Source: DASSSQ01 sp963839285
Lineage (GTDB): Bacteria; Actinomycetota; Thermoleophilia; Gaiellales; Gaiellaceae
Direction: 5' to 3'
DNA: 64,000 nt
Assembly: GCA_963839285.1 (NCBI GenBank)
Contig: CAWIUN010000016.1
Location: 1 to 64,000, forward strand
Part shown: positions 42,521-54,447 of the stretch, one piece after another
How the letters are laid out: each line of letters begins with the position of its first letter
How positions within the stretch are numbered: the first letter of the stretch is position 1
Position numbers and translations under genes: made by a program
The notes under the pieces: generated by a model
The model's input: only the letters and a program-made list of their open reading frames with translations
Database searches by the model: none
Told to the model about the DNA's origin: nothing

Positions 42521-43504
42521 GACCGCGGCAGGCCGGCGAGCAGCTCCCGCTCGCGGTCGCGGTCGAGCCCCGCCGGCGGCTCGGCCGGGGCCTCGCCGCC
42601 TCGCACCCAGGCGAGCGTGTCGGCCGCGGTCTCCGCCAGCGGGCGGAACGAGAGCCCGGCTGCGACCGCGCGCGAGACGTCGACCGCGCACATGCCCGCG
42701 TACTCGGGGCTCGCGAGCCAGAGCGGCAGCTCCGTCCATTCCTCGACGCCGTTGGCGACGAGCCAGTCGGAAGGCGCCCAGACGAGGCGCGCGTCGCCGC
42801 CGACCGCCTCGCGGCAGGTCTCGAGCGTCGTCTCCATCGTCAGCGGCTCCCGGGGCCCGGTCGCGTTGAAGACGCCGCCGAGGTCGTCGTGGACGAGCCG
42901 CAGGCACGAAGGCGGCGAGGTCGCGGACGTCGATCACCTGGACGGGCGCGTCGCGCGGCTCGGGGGCGAGCACCTCGCCGCCCTCGGCGAGCCGCTCCGG
43001 CCAGTACGTGAAGCGTCCGGTCGGGTCCCAGGGGCCGACGACGAGGCCCGGCCGCACGACCGTCGCGCGGTCGCCGTAGACCCGCTGCACCTCCCGCTCC
43101 GAGAGCGCCTTCAGGGCGCCGTAGGCAGGCCCGCGGTGGGCCTCGGTCTCCTCCTCCAGCTCCGCGAGCGGCGCCTCCTCGTCGACGCCGGGGCGCGAGA
43201 GGTCGGCGTAGGCCGAGATCGAGGAGACGAACAGGTAGCGGCCGACCCGCGGCTCGAGCAGGCGGGCCGAGGCGCCGACGACCCGGGGCACGTAGCCGCT
43301 CGGGTCGAGCACGGCGTCCCAGCTGCCGGACTCGAGCGCGTCGAGGCCGCCGTCGCGGTCGCCGACGAGCCGCTCGGCCTCCGGGAAGAGCTCCGGGCGG
43401 GTCAGGCCGCGGTTGAAGAGCGTCACCTCGTCGCCGCGGTCGAGCGCGGCCTCGACGAGGGCGCGGCCGAGGAACTGGGTGCCGCCGAGGACGAGGATTC
43501 GCAT
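42517..43504 (-). CDS. NAD-dependent epimerase/dehydratase (one-base frameshift)
   Basis: The N-terminus MRILVLGGTQFLGRALVEAALDRGDEV is an extended-SDR Rossmann fold; FVSSISAYADLSRPG and the following GPAYGALKALSE give the Ser and Tyr-x-x-x-Lys. After AAFV near 42905 one surplus C breaks the frame; without it LRLVHDDLGGVFNATGP continues into ETTLETCREAVGGDARLVW and the stop at 42517, about 328 residues. Similar to actinobacterial reductases annotated as mRNA-binding or nucleotide-sugar epimerases; substrate unknown. The stop overlaps the SDR GTG. Confidence 0.83.
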
Positions 43505-43530
43505 CGCGCCGCGCAGCCTATCCTGAGGGT

Positions 43531-43798
43531 ATGAACGCCAATCAGACACGCTCCATCGCCGCCGCCGCGGGCGCCGCCGCGCTCGTCGCCGCGGCGCTCG
43601 GCACCGAGCTCCGCAAGCCGCCCCGGCAAGCGCACCTGGCACGGCAGGGTCGCGGGCGTCGTCCCGTACGACTTCCGCGTCCCCACGGTCCGCCGCGTCA
43701 AGTCGCGCTGGTGGAACCCGCGCGACGCGCGCCTCTTCACCCCGCGCGCCTTCGGGGTCGGCTGGGCGATCAACCTCGCCCGGCTCGTCCGCCGCTAG
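43531..43798 (+). CDS. DUF5808-type protein (one-base frameshift)
   Basis: About 88 residues: a short hydrophobic N-terminal helix (IAAAAGAAALVAAALGTEL), then after one surplus C in the CCCC run near 43623, GKRTWHGRVAGVVPYDFRVPT, VKSRWWNPRDARLFTPRAFGVGW and INLARLVRR. This is the DUF5808 pattern (conserved WWNP and FGVGW), common in actinobacterial membrane or secreted proteins of unknown role. It lies alone between two minus-strand operons. Confidence 0.75.
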
Positions 43799-43805
43799 CC
43801 CCCTG

Positions 43806-44888
43806 CTAGCCGCTCGAGCGGGCCGCGAGCGTCACGGTCAGCTGCTTCCGGTCGCCGTTCCGGATCACGGTCACCTGGACCTTGTCGCCGGGCCGGTGCT
43901 CGCGCAGGGTCGCCAGCAGGCTCGAGACGTCCTGGATCTTCTTGCCGCCGAGCTGGACGATCACGTCGCCGGGCTTCACCCCCGCCTTCGCGGACGCGCT
44001 GCCGGAGACGACGTCGTAGACGAGCGCGCCGCTGGATGTCTTCAGGTTGAACTGCTGCGCGATCGCGGAGGTGATGTCCGCGGGCTGGATGCCGAGGAAC
44101 GCGTGCTCGACCTTGCCGCTCGCGATCAGCTGCTGGACGACGTAGCGGACGGTCGGCGCCGGCGTCGCGAAGCCGAGCGCGACCGCTCCCTGCGAGGGCG
44201 GGATGTAGGCCTCGTTGATGCCGACGACGACGCCGTACTCGTTGATCAGCGCGCCGCCGGAGTTGCCCGGCGAGATCGGCGCGTCGGTCTGGATCAGGTC
44301 GACGAGCGGCCGCGAGGAGGCCTGGGCGGGCAGGTTCCGGTGCAGGCCGGAGATGATCCCCTGCGTCAGCGAGCTCTGGAAGCCGAGCGGGCTGCCGATC
44401 GCGAGCGCGAGCTGGCCGACCTTGGGCAGGCTCTTGGCGAACTGCGCCACCGGCAGGCCGGTCTTCTGCACCTTGATCACCGCCAGGTCGGTCTCGGTGT
44501 CGGTGGCGACCACCTTCGCCGGCACGCGCTCGCCGCTCGAGAAGGCGACCATGATCTGACTCGCGTTCGCGACGACGTGCTCGTCGGTGACGATGTAGCC
44601 GTCCTTCGACCAGATGACGCCGCTGCCCTCGCCCTGGCCCTGCGTGCCGCTGACGAGGATCGCGACGATCTTCGGCGAGACGCGGTCGTAGAGGTGCGGG
44701 ATCCAGTCGTAGATGTCGCCGTTCGGCGCCTTCGCCTGGGTGCCGGCCGTCGTCCGGGCCTGCTGCGTCGTCTGGGCCGCGGGCTGCGCGGCGGTGACGC
44801 TCCGCGCCGAGTCGGAGGCGGCGGTGCCGCCGCAGCCGGCGAGCGCTGCGACGAGCGCGAGTGGGAGGAGGGCGCGAAGCAGACGCAT
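43806..44888 (-). CDS. HtrA/DegP-like trypsin-type serine protease with PDZ domain
   Basis: A 360-residue lipoprotein-like protease: signal peptide ending ALAGCGG, low-complexity linker, then the S1C catalytic triad: His in VTDEHVVANAS, Asp in TETDLAVIKV and Ser in SPGNSGGALINE. A PDZ domain closes the protein (AFLGIQPADI, AKAGVKPGDVIVQLGGKKI). It degrades or refolds damaged extracytoplasmic proteins. It is 35 bases from the MalQ stop on the same strand. Confidence 0.93.
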   Translation of the reverse strand: MRLLRALLPLALVAALAGCGGTAASDSARSVTAAQPAAQTTQQARTTAGTQAKAPNGDIYDWIPHLYDRVSPKIVAILVSGTQGQGEGSGVIWSKDGYIVTDEHVVANASQIMVAFSSGERVPAKVVATDTETDLAVIKVQKTGLPVAQFAKSLPKVGQLALAIGSPLGFQSSLTQGIISGLHRNLPAQASSRPLVDLIQTDAPISPGNSGGALINEYGVVVGINEAYIPPSQGAVALGFATPAPTVRYVVQQLIASGKVEHAFLGIQPADITSAIAQQFNLKTSSGALVYDVVSGSASAKAGVKPGDVIVQLGGKKIQDVSSLLATLREHRPGDKVQVTVIRNGDRKQLTVTLAARSSG

Positions 44889-44923
44889 CGAGATCGAGCT
44901 ACCCGGGGTCGTCGGGACCAATC

Positions 44924-46148
44924 CTAAGAGTTCCCTGAGCGCCCGTTTCGCTCGGCCGCCGCCCGCAGGCGCAGCGCGTGCTCGCGCGTCAGCTGCCCGG
45001 GCTCGAGCCTGAAGCCCCAGTTGCCGAGCTCCTCGCCGGGGCGGTTCATGCGGCCCTCGCTGCCGAGCCCGAGCACGTCCTGGACGGGCAAGATCGCGAG
45101 CTCGGCGCGCGAGGAGTAGGCGAGCTCGATCAGGCCCCAGTGCGGCTCGGCGGGGTCGACGGGGACGCGGCCGCGCTCGGCTGCGGGCAGCGACTCGTAC
45201 CAGCCGCGGGCGGTGTCGGTGTCGTGGGTGCCGGTGTAGACGACCTGGTCGACGACGTGGTTCCCCGGCTTGTGCGGGTTGTCGGGGAAGTGGTCGAAGG
45301 CGAACTGGAGCACCGCCATCCCGGGGAAGCCGAGCTCCTCGCGCAGCGCGACGACGTCGGGCGTGATCACGCCGAGGTCCTCGGCGATCACCGGCAGCGG
45401 GCCGAGCTCCGCCTCCGCGGCGCGGAAGACGGCGGCGCCGGGCCCGGGCCGCCAGTCGCCCTCGCGGGCGGTCTCGGCGTCCTCCGGCACGGCCCAGTAG
45501 GCGGCGAAGCCGCGGAAGTGGTCGATCCGGGTCAGGTCGAAGAGCTCGAAGGTGCGCCGCAGCCGCTCGATCCACCAGCGGTAGCCGGTCGCGGCGATCG
45601 CGTCCCAGTCGTAGAGCGGGTTGCCCCAGAGCTGGCCGTCCGGCCCGAGCGGGTCGGGCGGCGCGCCGGCGACGAAGCCGCGCTGGAAGAGGTCGGGGTG
45701 GGCGCGGTGGTCGGCGCTGCCGGGCGCGACGTAGATCGGCACGTCGCCGACGAGGCGGACGCCGCGGGCTGCCGCGTAGTCGCGCAGCGCCCGCCACTCG
45801 CGGTCGAAGCGCACCTGGTCGTCGAGCGCGGCGTCCGCGAGCGCCTCCTCGCCGGCGAAGCGGAGCCAGTCCTCGACCCACCAGGCGTTCCGCTCGCGGT
45901 AGGCGGCCGCCTCCTCCGGGGTCGACCGGCGCCTCCGGCTCGCCGAGCAGGCCGGCCCAGGACGCGAAGGCCGAGGCGGACTTGTAGGGGGAGCCGACCT
46001 CGTCGGGCGGTCCCAGCGGCAGCACCTGCCACCAGGCCTGCCCGGCCTCCTGCAGCCAGTCGACGAAGCGGTACGCGGGCGCGCCGAGCCGGCCGCCCGG
46101 GAGCGAGGTCGGATGGAGCAACACGCCGGTCGAGCGCTCGATTTTCAT
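44924..46148 (-). CDS. malQ: 4-alpha-glucanotransferase MalQ (one-base frameshift)
   Basis: A GH77 enzyme starting MKIERSTGVLLHPTSLPGG after an AGGGAG site, with WWQVLPLGPPDEVGSPYKSASAFA. After VEAPV near 45922 one surplus G (GTC-G-ACC) breaks the frame; without it the barrel continues GVRLVGDVPIYVAPGSADHRAHP, FDLTRIDHFRGFAAYW (nucleophile Asp), LPVIAEDLGVITPDV (Glu) and TGTHDTDTARGWYE. Joined, it is about 407 residues, somewhat short for MalQ. It moves glucan chains between maltodextrins; divergent from the GlgE operon. Confidence 0.88.
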
Positions 46149-46198
46149 AGTCTCCCTGTTTACCGCTCCGACGCCTCCGGTAGCCAGAACACCGCCTC

Positions 46199-48014
46199 GT
46201 GCCCTCGACCTCGACGAGAAAACCACCCGCCAGGATCCAGATCGAGGACGTCTGGCCGCAGCTCGACTGCGGCCGCTACGCGATCAAGCGGAGCGAGGGA
46301 GACCCGGTCGAGGTCTGGGCGACGATCTTCCGCGACGGCCACGAGCAGGTCCGCGCCGCCGTGCGCTACCGCGGCCCCGGCGAGCGCGGCTGGAAGCAGG
46401 CGCCGATGCGGCACGTCGAGTCCGACCGCTGGGTCGGGGCCTTCGCGCCGGACTGCGCCGGCCGCTGGCAGTACCGCGTCGAGGCCTGGGTCGACCGGAA
46501 GGCCTCGTTCCGGCACGAGCTCGAGCGCAAGGTCGCGGCGGGGCAGGACGACCTCGCGGGCGAGCTCTCCGAGGCCGAGGTGCTCTGGGGCGAGCCGCTG
46601 ACCGCGCAGCAGGTGCTGGCGACGACCGACGACGACCGCAGCGAGGTGACCGCGTCGGCCGAGCTGCGGGTCGACTGCGACCGCGAGCGGGCGACCTTCG
46701 GCGCCTGGTACGAGCTCTTCCCGCGCTCGTGGGGCGGCTTCGCCGGCGTCGAGGCCCAGCTCGAGGACCTGGCCGAGCTCGGCTTCGACGTCCTCTACCT
46801 GCCGCCGGTGCACCCGATCGGGCACACGAACCGCAAGGGCCGCAACAACGCGCTCGCCGCGGGGCCGGCCGACCCCGGCTCGCCCTGGGCGATCGGCGGC
46901 GAGGACGGCGGCCACGACGCGCTCCACCCGGAGCTCGGGACGATGGAGGAGTTCGAGCGGCTCGTCGCCCGCGCCGCCGAGCTCGGCATCGACGTCGCGC
47001 TCGACTTCGCGATCCAGTGCTCGCCCGACCACCCGTGGCTTCGAGAGCACCCGGAGTGGTTCAACCGCCGCCCGGACGGGACGCTCAAGTACGCCGAGAA
47101 CCCGCCGAAGCGCTACCAGGACATCTACAACGTCAACTTCGACACGCGAGGACTGGCAGGCGCTCTGGCAGGCGCTCCTCGAGGTCGTCCGCTTCTGGGT
47201 CGGCAAGGGCGTCCGCGTCTTCCGCGTCGACAACCCGCACACGAAGCCGGTGCCGTTCTGGGAGTGGCTGATCCACGAGGTGCGGAAGGACGACCCGGAC
47301 GTGATCTTCCTCGCCGAGGCGTTCACGCGGCCGGCGATGATGGCGACGCTGGCGAAGGCGGGCTTCTCGCAGTCGTACACCTACTTCACCTGGAAGAACA
47401 CGAAGTGGGAGCTGACCGAGTACATGAACGAGCTCGTCCGCTCGACGCTGCCCGAGCACTTCCGGCCGAACTTCTTCGCGAACACGCCGGACATCCTCCA
47501 CGAGTACCTCCAGCAGGGCGGCCGGCCGGCCTTCGAGGCGCGGCTCGTGCTCGCGGCCACGCTCTCGCCGACCTACGGCATCTACTCCGGCTTCGAGCAC
47601 GCGGAGAACGTGCCGGTGCGCGAGGGCTCGGAGGAGTACCTCGACTCGGAGAAGTTCGAGGCGAAGCGGCGGGCGCTCGACGGGCCGCTGCTGCCGCTCG
47701 CCGGCCGGCTGAACGCGATCCGGCGCGAGCGCGCGGTCTTCCGGCGGCTCGGCAACCTGCAGTTCCTCGAGACCGAGAGCCCGCACCTGCTCGCCTACGC
47801 GAAGGGCTCCGGCCCGGAGACGGTGATCTGCTGCGTCAACCTCGACCCGCACGTCGCGCACGAGGGGGTCGTGATCGTGCCGGTCTCGCTCGGGACGCCG
47901 CCCGCCTTCCACGCGCACGACCTGCTCTCGGACGCGCGCTTCGACTGGCGCATCGGCCGCAACTACGTCCGGCTGGCGCCCGGCGGCAGCCACGTGATCG
48001 CGATCGGCCGCTAG
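46199..48014 (+). CDS. glgE: GlgE maltosyltransferase (one-base frameshift)
   Basis: The N-terminal beta domain (IQIEDVWPQLDCGRYAIKR) is typical of GlgE, as is GAWYELFPRSWGGFAGVEAQL at the barrel start. After NVNFDT near 47148 one surplus C breaks the frame; without it EDWQALWQALLEVVRFWVGKG leads to the nucleophile in VFRVDNPHTKP and the Glu in VIFLAEAFTRP. Joined, about 604 residues. It transfers maltosyl from maltose-1-phosphate to glucan. GTG start. It is the first gene of the glgE-treS-mak-glgB run, with treS three bases downstream. Confidence 0.92.
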
Positions 48015-48017
48015 CGG

Positions 48018-49678
<1,661 letters not shown>

Positions 49679-49682
<4 letters not shown>

Positions 49683-51100
49683 CCGCAGAGACGCCTGACG
49701 CGGCCGCCCTGGCGGCGATGATCGGCGAGGACGAGCTGCGCGCCTACGTGCTCGACCGGCGCTGGTTCGGGGCCAAGTCGCGCGAGGTCTCGAGCCTGCA
49801 GGTGCTGACCGCCGTCACGGCGCGCACGGTCGCGCCGCTCGCCGCCGTCTGCCTGGTCGAGACGCGCTTCGACACCGGCACGCACGAGGTCTACCAGCTG
49901 CCGCTCGGCTTCCGGCCGGCGTCCGAGGGCTGGTCGGAGGAGGCGTTCGCCGAGGTCGACGGCTGGACGGTCTACGACGCGGGCGCCGACCCGGTGCTCG
50001 CGCGCGAGGTCGTCCACCTGATGCGCCAGGGCCAGACGCTCGTCGCCGACGAGGCGCGGATCGAGTTCCGGCGCGTCGAGGGCGAGGGACTGGGTTTCGA
50101 GATCAGCGACGTCGCGCAGGCGAGACCCATGGGCGCCGAGCAGTCGAACACGTCGGTCGTCTTCGACGACGAGCACGTGCTGAAGCTCTACCGGCGGCTC
50201 GAGGCGGGCATCAACCCCGAGCTGGAGCTGCTCCGCTTCCTGACCGAGCGCGGCTTCCCCTGGATCGCGACGCTCGAGGGCTGGGTCGCCTACGCCGGCC
50301 GGCCGATGGACGCGACGCTGGCGATCCTGCAGCAGTACGTCGAGACCGACGGCGACGGCTGGGAGCTCGCCCGCGCCGCGCTCGAGGACGACGGCGACGC
50401 GGAGGCGTTCCTGCCGCGGCTGCGCCGGCTCGGCGAGGTGACCGGGCAGATGCACACGCTGCTCGGCTCCGAGGCCGCCGACCCGAGCTTCGCGCCCGAG
50501 GAGCCGAGTGCCGAGTCGATGGCGCTCCTGACCGCGTCGATCGACGAGGAGATCGCCCAGCTCTTCCTCTCGCTGCCCGACGACGACCCCGCGGTCGAGC
50601 CGATCCGCGGCCGCGGCGAGGAGGTGCGGGAGCGGCTGCGCATGTACTCGGCGGCCGGCTTCGTCGGCCACCTGATCCGCACCCACGGCGACTACCACCT
50701 CGGGCAGGTGCTCTGGTCGGACGGCAACTGGGTCGTGCTCGACTTCGAGGGCGAGCCGGCGCGGTCCGGCCCCGAGCGGCGGCGGAAGCGCTCGGCGCTC
50801 CGCGACGTCGCGGGGATGCTCCGCTCGATCGCCTACGTCGCCTCGGCCGAGCAGGTCGAGCGCGGCCGGCCGGCGCCCGAGGGCTGGGAGGAGCGGGGGC
50901 GCGAGGCGTTCCTCGAGGGCTACCTCGCCGAGATCGACCCGCGGCTCGTGCCCTCCGGCGACGCGCTCGACCGGATCCTCTCGATCTTCGAGCTCGAGAA
51001 GGCGGTCTACGAGCTGCGCTACGAGCTCGACAACCGGCCCGGCTGGGTGCCGATCCCGGTCGCCGGGATCCAGCGGCTGCTCGAGGAGGTGCCGGTCTGA
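49679..51100 (+). CDS. mak: maltokinase (Mak/Pep2)
   Basis: A 473-residue kinase-like protein: LDRRWFGAKSREVSSLQVL (typical maltokinase N-cap), NTSVVFDDEHVLKLYRRLEAGINPE (ATP Lys), the catalytic loop THGDYHLGQVLWSDGNWVVLDFEGEP with HGD and the metal-binding DFE. The YELRYELDNRPGWVPIPVAGI end is conserved. It phosphorylates maltose to maltose-1-phosphate, the donor for GlgE. ATG overlaps the TreS stop; its stop overlaps the glgB start. Confidence 0.92.
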
Positions 51101-53259
51101 CCCGGATCGCGCTCCACGACCCGCACGCGACGCTCGGAGCGCATCCCGGCAAGGGCGGCGTCGTCGTCCGCGCGCTGCGGCCCGAGGCGGAGTCGGTCGT
51201 CGTGCAGCCGTTCGGGGTCGCGCTCGAGCACGCCGGCGACGGCGTCTGGGAGGGCGTCGTCGAGGGCGAGTCCGTCCCGCTCGCGTACGAGCTCGAGGCG
51301 AGCTACCCGGGCGGCGAGACGGTCACCGTCCAGGATCCGTACCGCTTCCCGCCGACGCTCGGGGACGTCGACCTGCACCTGATCGGCGAGGGGCGCCACC
51401 AGACCCTCTACGAGCAGCTCGGCGCCCACCCGCGCGAGCTCGACGGCGTCGAGGGCGTCGCGTTCGCCGTCTGGGCGCCGGCCGCCAAGGGCGTCTCGGT
51501 CGTCGGCGACTTCAACGCCTGGGACGGCCGCATCCACCCGATGCGCTCGCTCGGCTCCTCCGGGATCTGGGAGCTCTTCGTCCCCGACGTCCCCGAGTGG
51601 AGCACCTACCGCTTCGAGATCCGCACGCAGTCCGACGACCTCCGCGTCAAGTCGGACCCGTTCGCGTTCCACACCGAGACGCCGCCGGCGAACGCCTCGA
51701 AGGTGTTCCGCTCCAGGCACGAGTGGGGCGACGCGGGCTGGGTCGAGGCGCGCGCCGGCAGCGAGCCGCTGGCCGAGCCGATGTCGATCTACGAGGTGCA
51801 CCTCGGCTCCTGGCGCACGAACCCGCTCGAGGGGAACCGTCCGCTCAACTTCACCGAGCTGGCCGACGAGCTGTCGGCGTACGCGAACGACCTCGGCTTC
51901 ACCCACGTCGAGCTGCTGCCGGTGATGGAGCACCCCTTCTCGGGCTCGTGGGGCTACCAGGTGACGGGCTACTACGCGCCGACGTCGCGCTTCGGGACGC
52001 CGGACGACTTCCGCACCTTCGTCGACCGCCTGCACGGAAACGGCGTCGGCGTCATCCTCGACTGGGTGCCCGCGCACTTCCCGCGCGACGACTGGGCGCT
52101 GGCGCGGTTCGACGGCAGCGCGCTCTACGAGCACGAGGACCCGCGGCGCGGCGCCCACCCGGACTGGGGCACGCTCGTCTTCAACTTCGGCCGCAGCGAG
52201 GTGCGGAACTTCCTGCTCTCGAACGCGGTCTACTGGCTCGAGGAGATGCACGCCGACGGGCTCCGCGTCGACGCCGTCGCCTCGATGCTCTACCTCGACT
52301 ACTCGCGCAAGGCGGGCGAGTGGGTCCCGAACGAGTTCGGCGGCCGCGAGGACCTCGACGCGGTCGCGTTCCTGAAGGAGCTGAACGAGCTCGTCTACGG
52401 CCGCGAGCCGGGGATCGTCTCGGCGGCGGAGGAGTCGACGGCGTGGCCGGGCGTCTCGAAGCCGACCTACGTCGGCGGGCTCGGCTTCGGCTTCAAGTGG
52501 AACATGGGCTGGATGCACGACACGCTCGAGTACTTCCGCAAGGAGCCGATCCACCGCCGCTACCACCATCACCAGCTGACGTTCTCGCTCATGTACGCGT
52601 TCAGCGAGAACTTCATCCTGCCGCTGTCCCACGACGAGGTCGTCCACGGCAAGGGCTCGCTGCTGCAGAAGATGCCGGGCGACCGCTGGCAGCAGCTCGC
52701 GAACCTGCGCGCGCTCTACGCCTACATGTGGGCGCATCCCGGCAAGAAGCTGCTCTTCATGGGCCAGGAGCTGGCGCAGCCGGAGGAGTGGAACTACCGC
52801 GAGTCGCTGCCGTGGCACCTGCTCGAGCACGCCGAGCACGCCGGGGTGCAGGCGCTCGTGCGCGAGCTGAACCGCGTCTACAGGGCCGAGCCCGCCCTCT
52901 GGGAGGTCGACTCGGACTCCGCCGGCTTCCGCTGGCTCGAGGCGAACGACGCCTCGGCGAACGTGGTCGCCTTCGCGCGGCTCTCCCGCGACGCGCGCCG
53001 CTCGCTCGTCTGCGTCTGCAACCTCTCGCCGGTGCCGCGCGAGAGCTACCGCGTCGGCCTGCCGGCGCCGGGGCGCTGGCGCGAGGTGCTGAACACCGAC
53101 TCGGCCTTCTACGGCGGCTCCGACGTCGGCAACCTCGGCGGCGTCGCCTGCGAGGAGGTGCCGTGGCACGACCAGCCGTACTCGGCGACGATGACGCTGC
53201 CGCCGCTCGGCGTCGTCTGGCTCGTGCCGGAGGAGCAGGCGGCGGACGCGGGCCGCTAG
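51097..53259 (+). CDS. glgB: 1,4-alpha-glucan branching enzyme GlgB
   Basis: A GH13 branching enzyme: an early ALHDPHATLGAHPGKGGVVVRAL N-domain, then FAVWAPAAKGVSVVGDFNAWDG (CBM48), LPVMEHPFSGSWGYQVTGYYAPT, DGLRVDAVASMLYLDYSR (nucleophile Asp), AEESTAWPGVS (Glu) and LPLSHDEVVHGKGS (Asp). The N-domain extends upstream of the first ATG/GTG (51202) to base 51097, where only CTG is available, overlapping the kinase stop as CTGA. A CTG start (720 residues) is therefore proposed; GTG 51202 would remove the conserved HxxLGAH motif. Confidence 0.93.
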   Translation: MTRIALHDPHATLGAHPGKGGVVVRALRPEAESVVVQPFGVALEHAGDGVWEGVVEGESVPLAYELEASYPGGETVTVQDPYRFPPTLGDVDLHLIGEGRHQTLYEQLGAHPRELDGVEGVAFAVWAPAAKGVSVVGDFNAWDGRIHPMRSLGSSGIWELFVPDVPEWSTYRFEIRTQSDDLRVKSDPFAFHTETPPANASKVFRSRHEWGDAGWVEARAGSEPLAEPMSIYEVHLGSWRTNPLEGNRPLNFTELADELSAYANDLGFTHVELLPVMEHPFSGSWGYQVTGYYAPTSRFGTPDDFRTFVDRLHGNGVGVILDWVPAHFPRDDWALARFDGSALYEHEDPRRGAHPDWGTLVFNFGRSEVRNFLLSNAVYWLEEMHADGLRVDAVASMLYLDYSRKAGEWVPNEFGGREDLDAVAFLKELNELVYGREPGIVSAAEESTAWPGVSKPTYVGGLGFGFKWNMGWMHDTLEYFRKEPIHRRYHHHQLTFSLMYAFSENFILPLSHDEVVHGKGSLLQKMPGDRWQQLANLRALYAYMWAHPGKKLLFMGQELAQPEEWNYRESLPWHLLEHAEHAGVQALVRELNRVYRAEPALWEVDSDSAGFRWLEANDASANVVAFARLSRDARRSLVCVCNLSPVPRESYRVGLPAPGRWREVLNTDSAFYGGSDVGNLGGVACEEVPWHDQPYSATMTLPPLGVVWLVPEEQAADAGR

Positions 53260-53286
53260 CGTCGAGCCGGGGCATACGATCCCGGC

Positions 53287-54447
53287 GTGCGCGCGCGCCC
53301 GCAGCGGCTCGGGCGGTTGCCCGAGCAGTACTTCACCCGGCTCCTGCGGCGGGTGGCCGAGGCTGCCGCCGCCGAGGGGGAGCCGCTCGTCGACCTCGGC
53401 CGCGGGAATCCCGAGGTCGGGCCGCCGGCGCACGTGCGGGAACGGCTCGCCGCCGCCGCGTCCGAGCCCGCGGCAGCCGTCCACGGCTATCCGCCGTTCC
53501 GCGGCCTGCCCGCGCTCCGGGAGGCGGTCGCCCGGCGCTACGCGGAGGTCTACGGGGTCGCGCTCGACCCGGAGCGCGAGGTCGCGGTCGTGCCGGGGAC
53601 GAAGACCGCGCTCGCGGAGCTGCAGCTCGTCCTCGCCGGGCGCGGCGACACCGTGCTCCTGCCCGACCCCGGCTACCCCGACTACCACTCGGGCGCGGCG
53701 CTCGCCGGCGCGCGCGTCGCCGCCCTGCCGCTCGACCCGGCCGCCGGCTGGGCGCCCGACTTCGACGCGGCGCCGCGCGAGGGCGTCGCGCTCGCCTACC
53801 TCAACTACCCCTCGAACCCCTGCGCCGCCTGCGTCCCGCCGGGCGCCTTCGCCGAGGCCGTCCGCTGGGCGGAGCAGACCGGCGCCGCGATCGTCCACGA
53901 CTTCGCCTACGGCGACCTCGTCTTCGACGGGCGGGCCCCCGAGAGCTTCCTCGCGACCCCGGGCGCGCGCGAGGTCGGCGTCGAGCTCTTCTCGCTCTCG
54001 AAGAGCTACGGCATGGCCGGCTGGCGGCTCGGCTTCGTCGTCGGCAACGCGGAGATCGTCGCGCGGGCGGAGCTGCTCGCCGACCACGTCCGCGCGGGCA
54101 TCTTCGCGCCGCTGCAGGAGGCGGCGACCGCCGCGCTGACGGGCCCGCAGGGCTCGGTCGAGGAGCGCCGCGCGACCTACGAGCGCCGCCGCGACCGGGC
54201 CGCCGCGGCGCTCGGCCCGCGCGCCCGCTCGCAGGGCACCTTCTACGTCTGGCTGGAGCTGCCCGACGGCGTCACGCCCGAGTCGCTGCTGACCGGGCAC
54301 CGGGTCGCCGTCGCACCCGGCGAGGGCTTCGGCGCCCGCGGCGCCGGGCACGCGCGCCTCTCGCTCGCCGTTCCCGACGACGTGCTCGAGCTCGGTCTGC
54401 ACCGGCTCGCGACCGCCCTCGCGAGTGCGTACTCTGGCGGGCGATGA
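53287..54447 (+). CDS. class I/II aminotransferase, DapC-like
   Basis: A 386-residue PLP enzyme: VDLGRGNPEVGPPAHVRE, YPPFRGLPALREAVARRYAEV, VPGTKTALAELQLVLAGRGD, LNYPSNPCAACVPPG and the Lys motif LFSLSKSYGMAGWRLGFVVG. The C-terminus resembles N-succinyldiaminopimelate aminotransferases used in lysine and peptidoglycan synthesis, but alanine or aspartate transaminases cannot be excluded. GTG start. It is followed with ATGA overlap by the glycosyltransferase. Confidence 0.85.
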   Translation: MRARPQRLGRLPEQYFTRLLRRVAEAAAAEGEPLVDLGRGNPEVGPPAHVRERLAAAASEPAAAVHGYPPFRGLPALREAVARRYAEVYGVALDPEREVAVVPGTKTALAELQLVLAGRGDTVLLPDPGYPDYHSGAALAGARVAALPLDPAAGWAPDFDAAPREGVALAYLNYPSNPCAACVPPGAFAEAVRWAEQTGAAIVHDFAYGDLVFDGRAPESFLATPGAREVGVELFSLSKSYGMAGWRLGFVVGNAEIVARAELLADHVRAGIFAPLQEAATAALTGPQGSVEERRATYERRRDRAAAALGPRARSQGTFYVWLELPDGVTPESLLTGHRVAVAPGEGFGARGAGHARLSLAVPDDVLELGLHRLATALASAYSGGR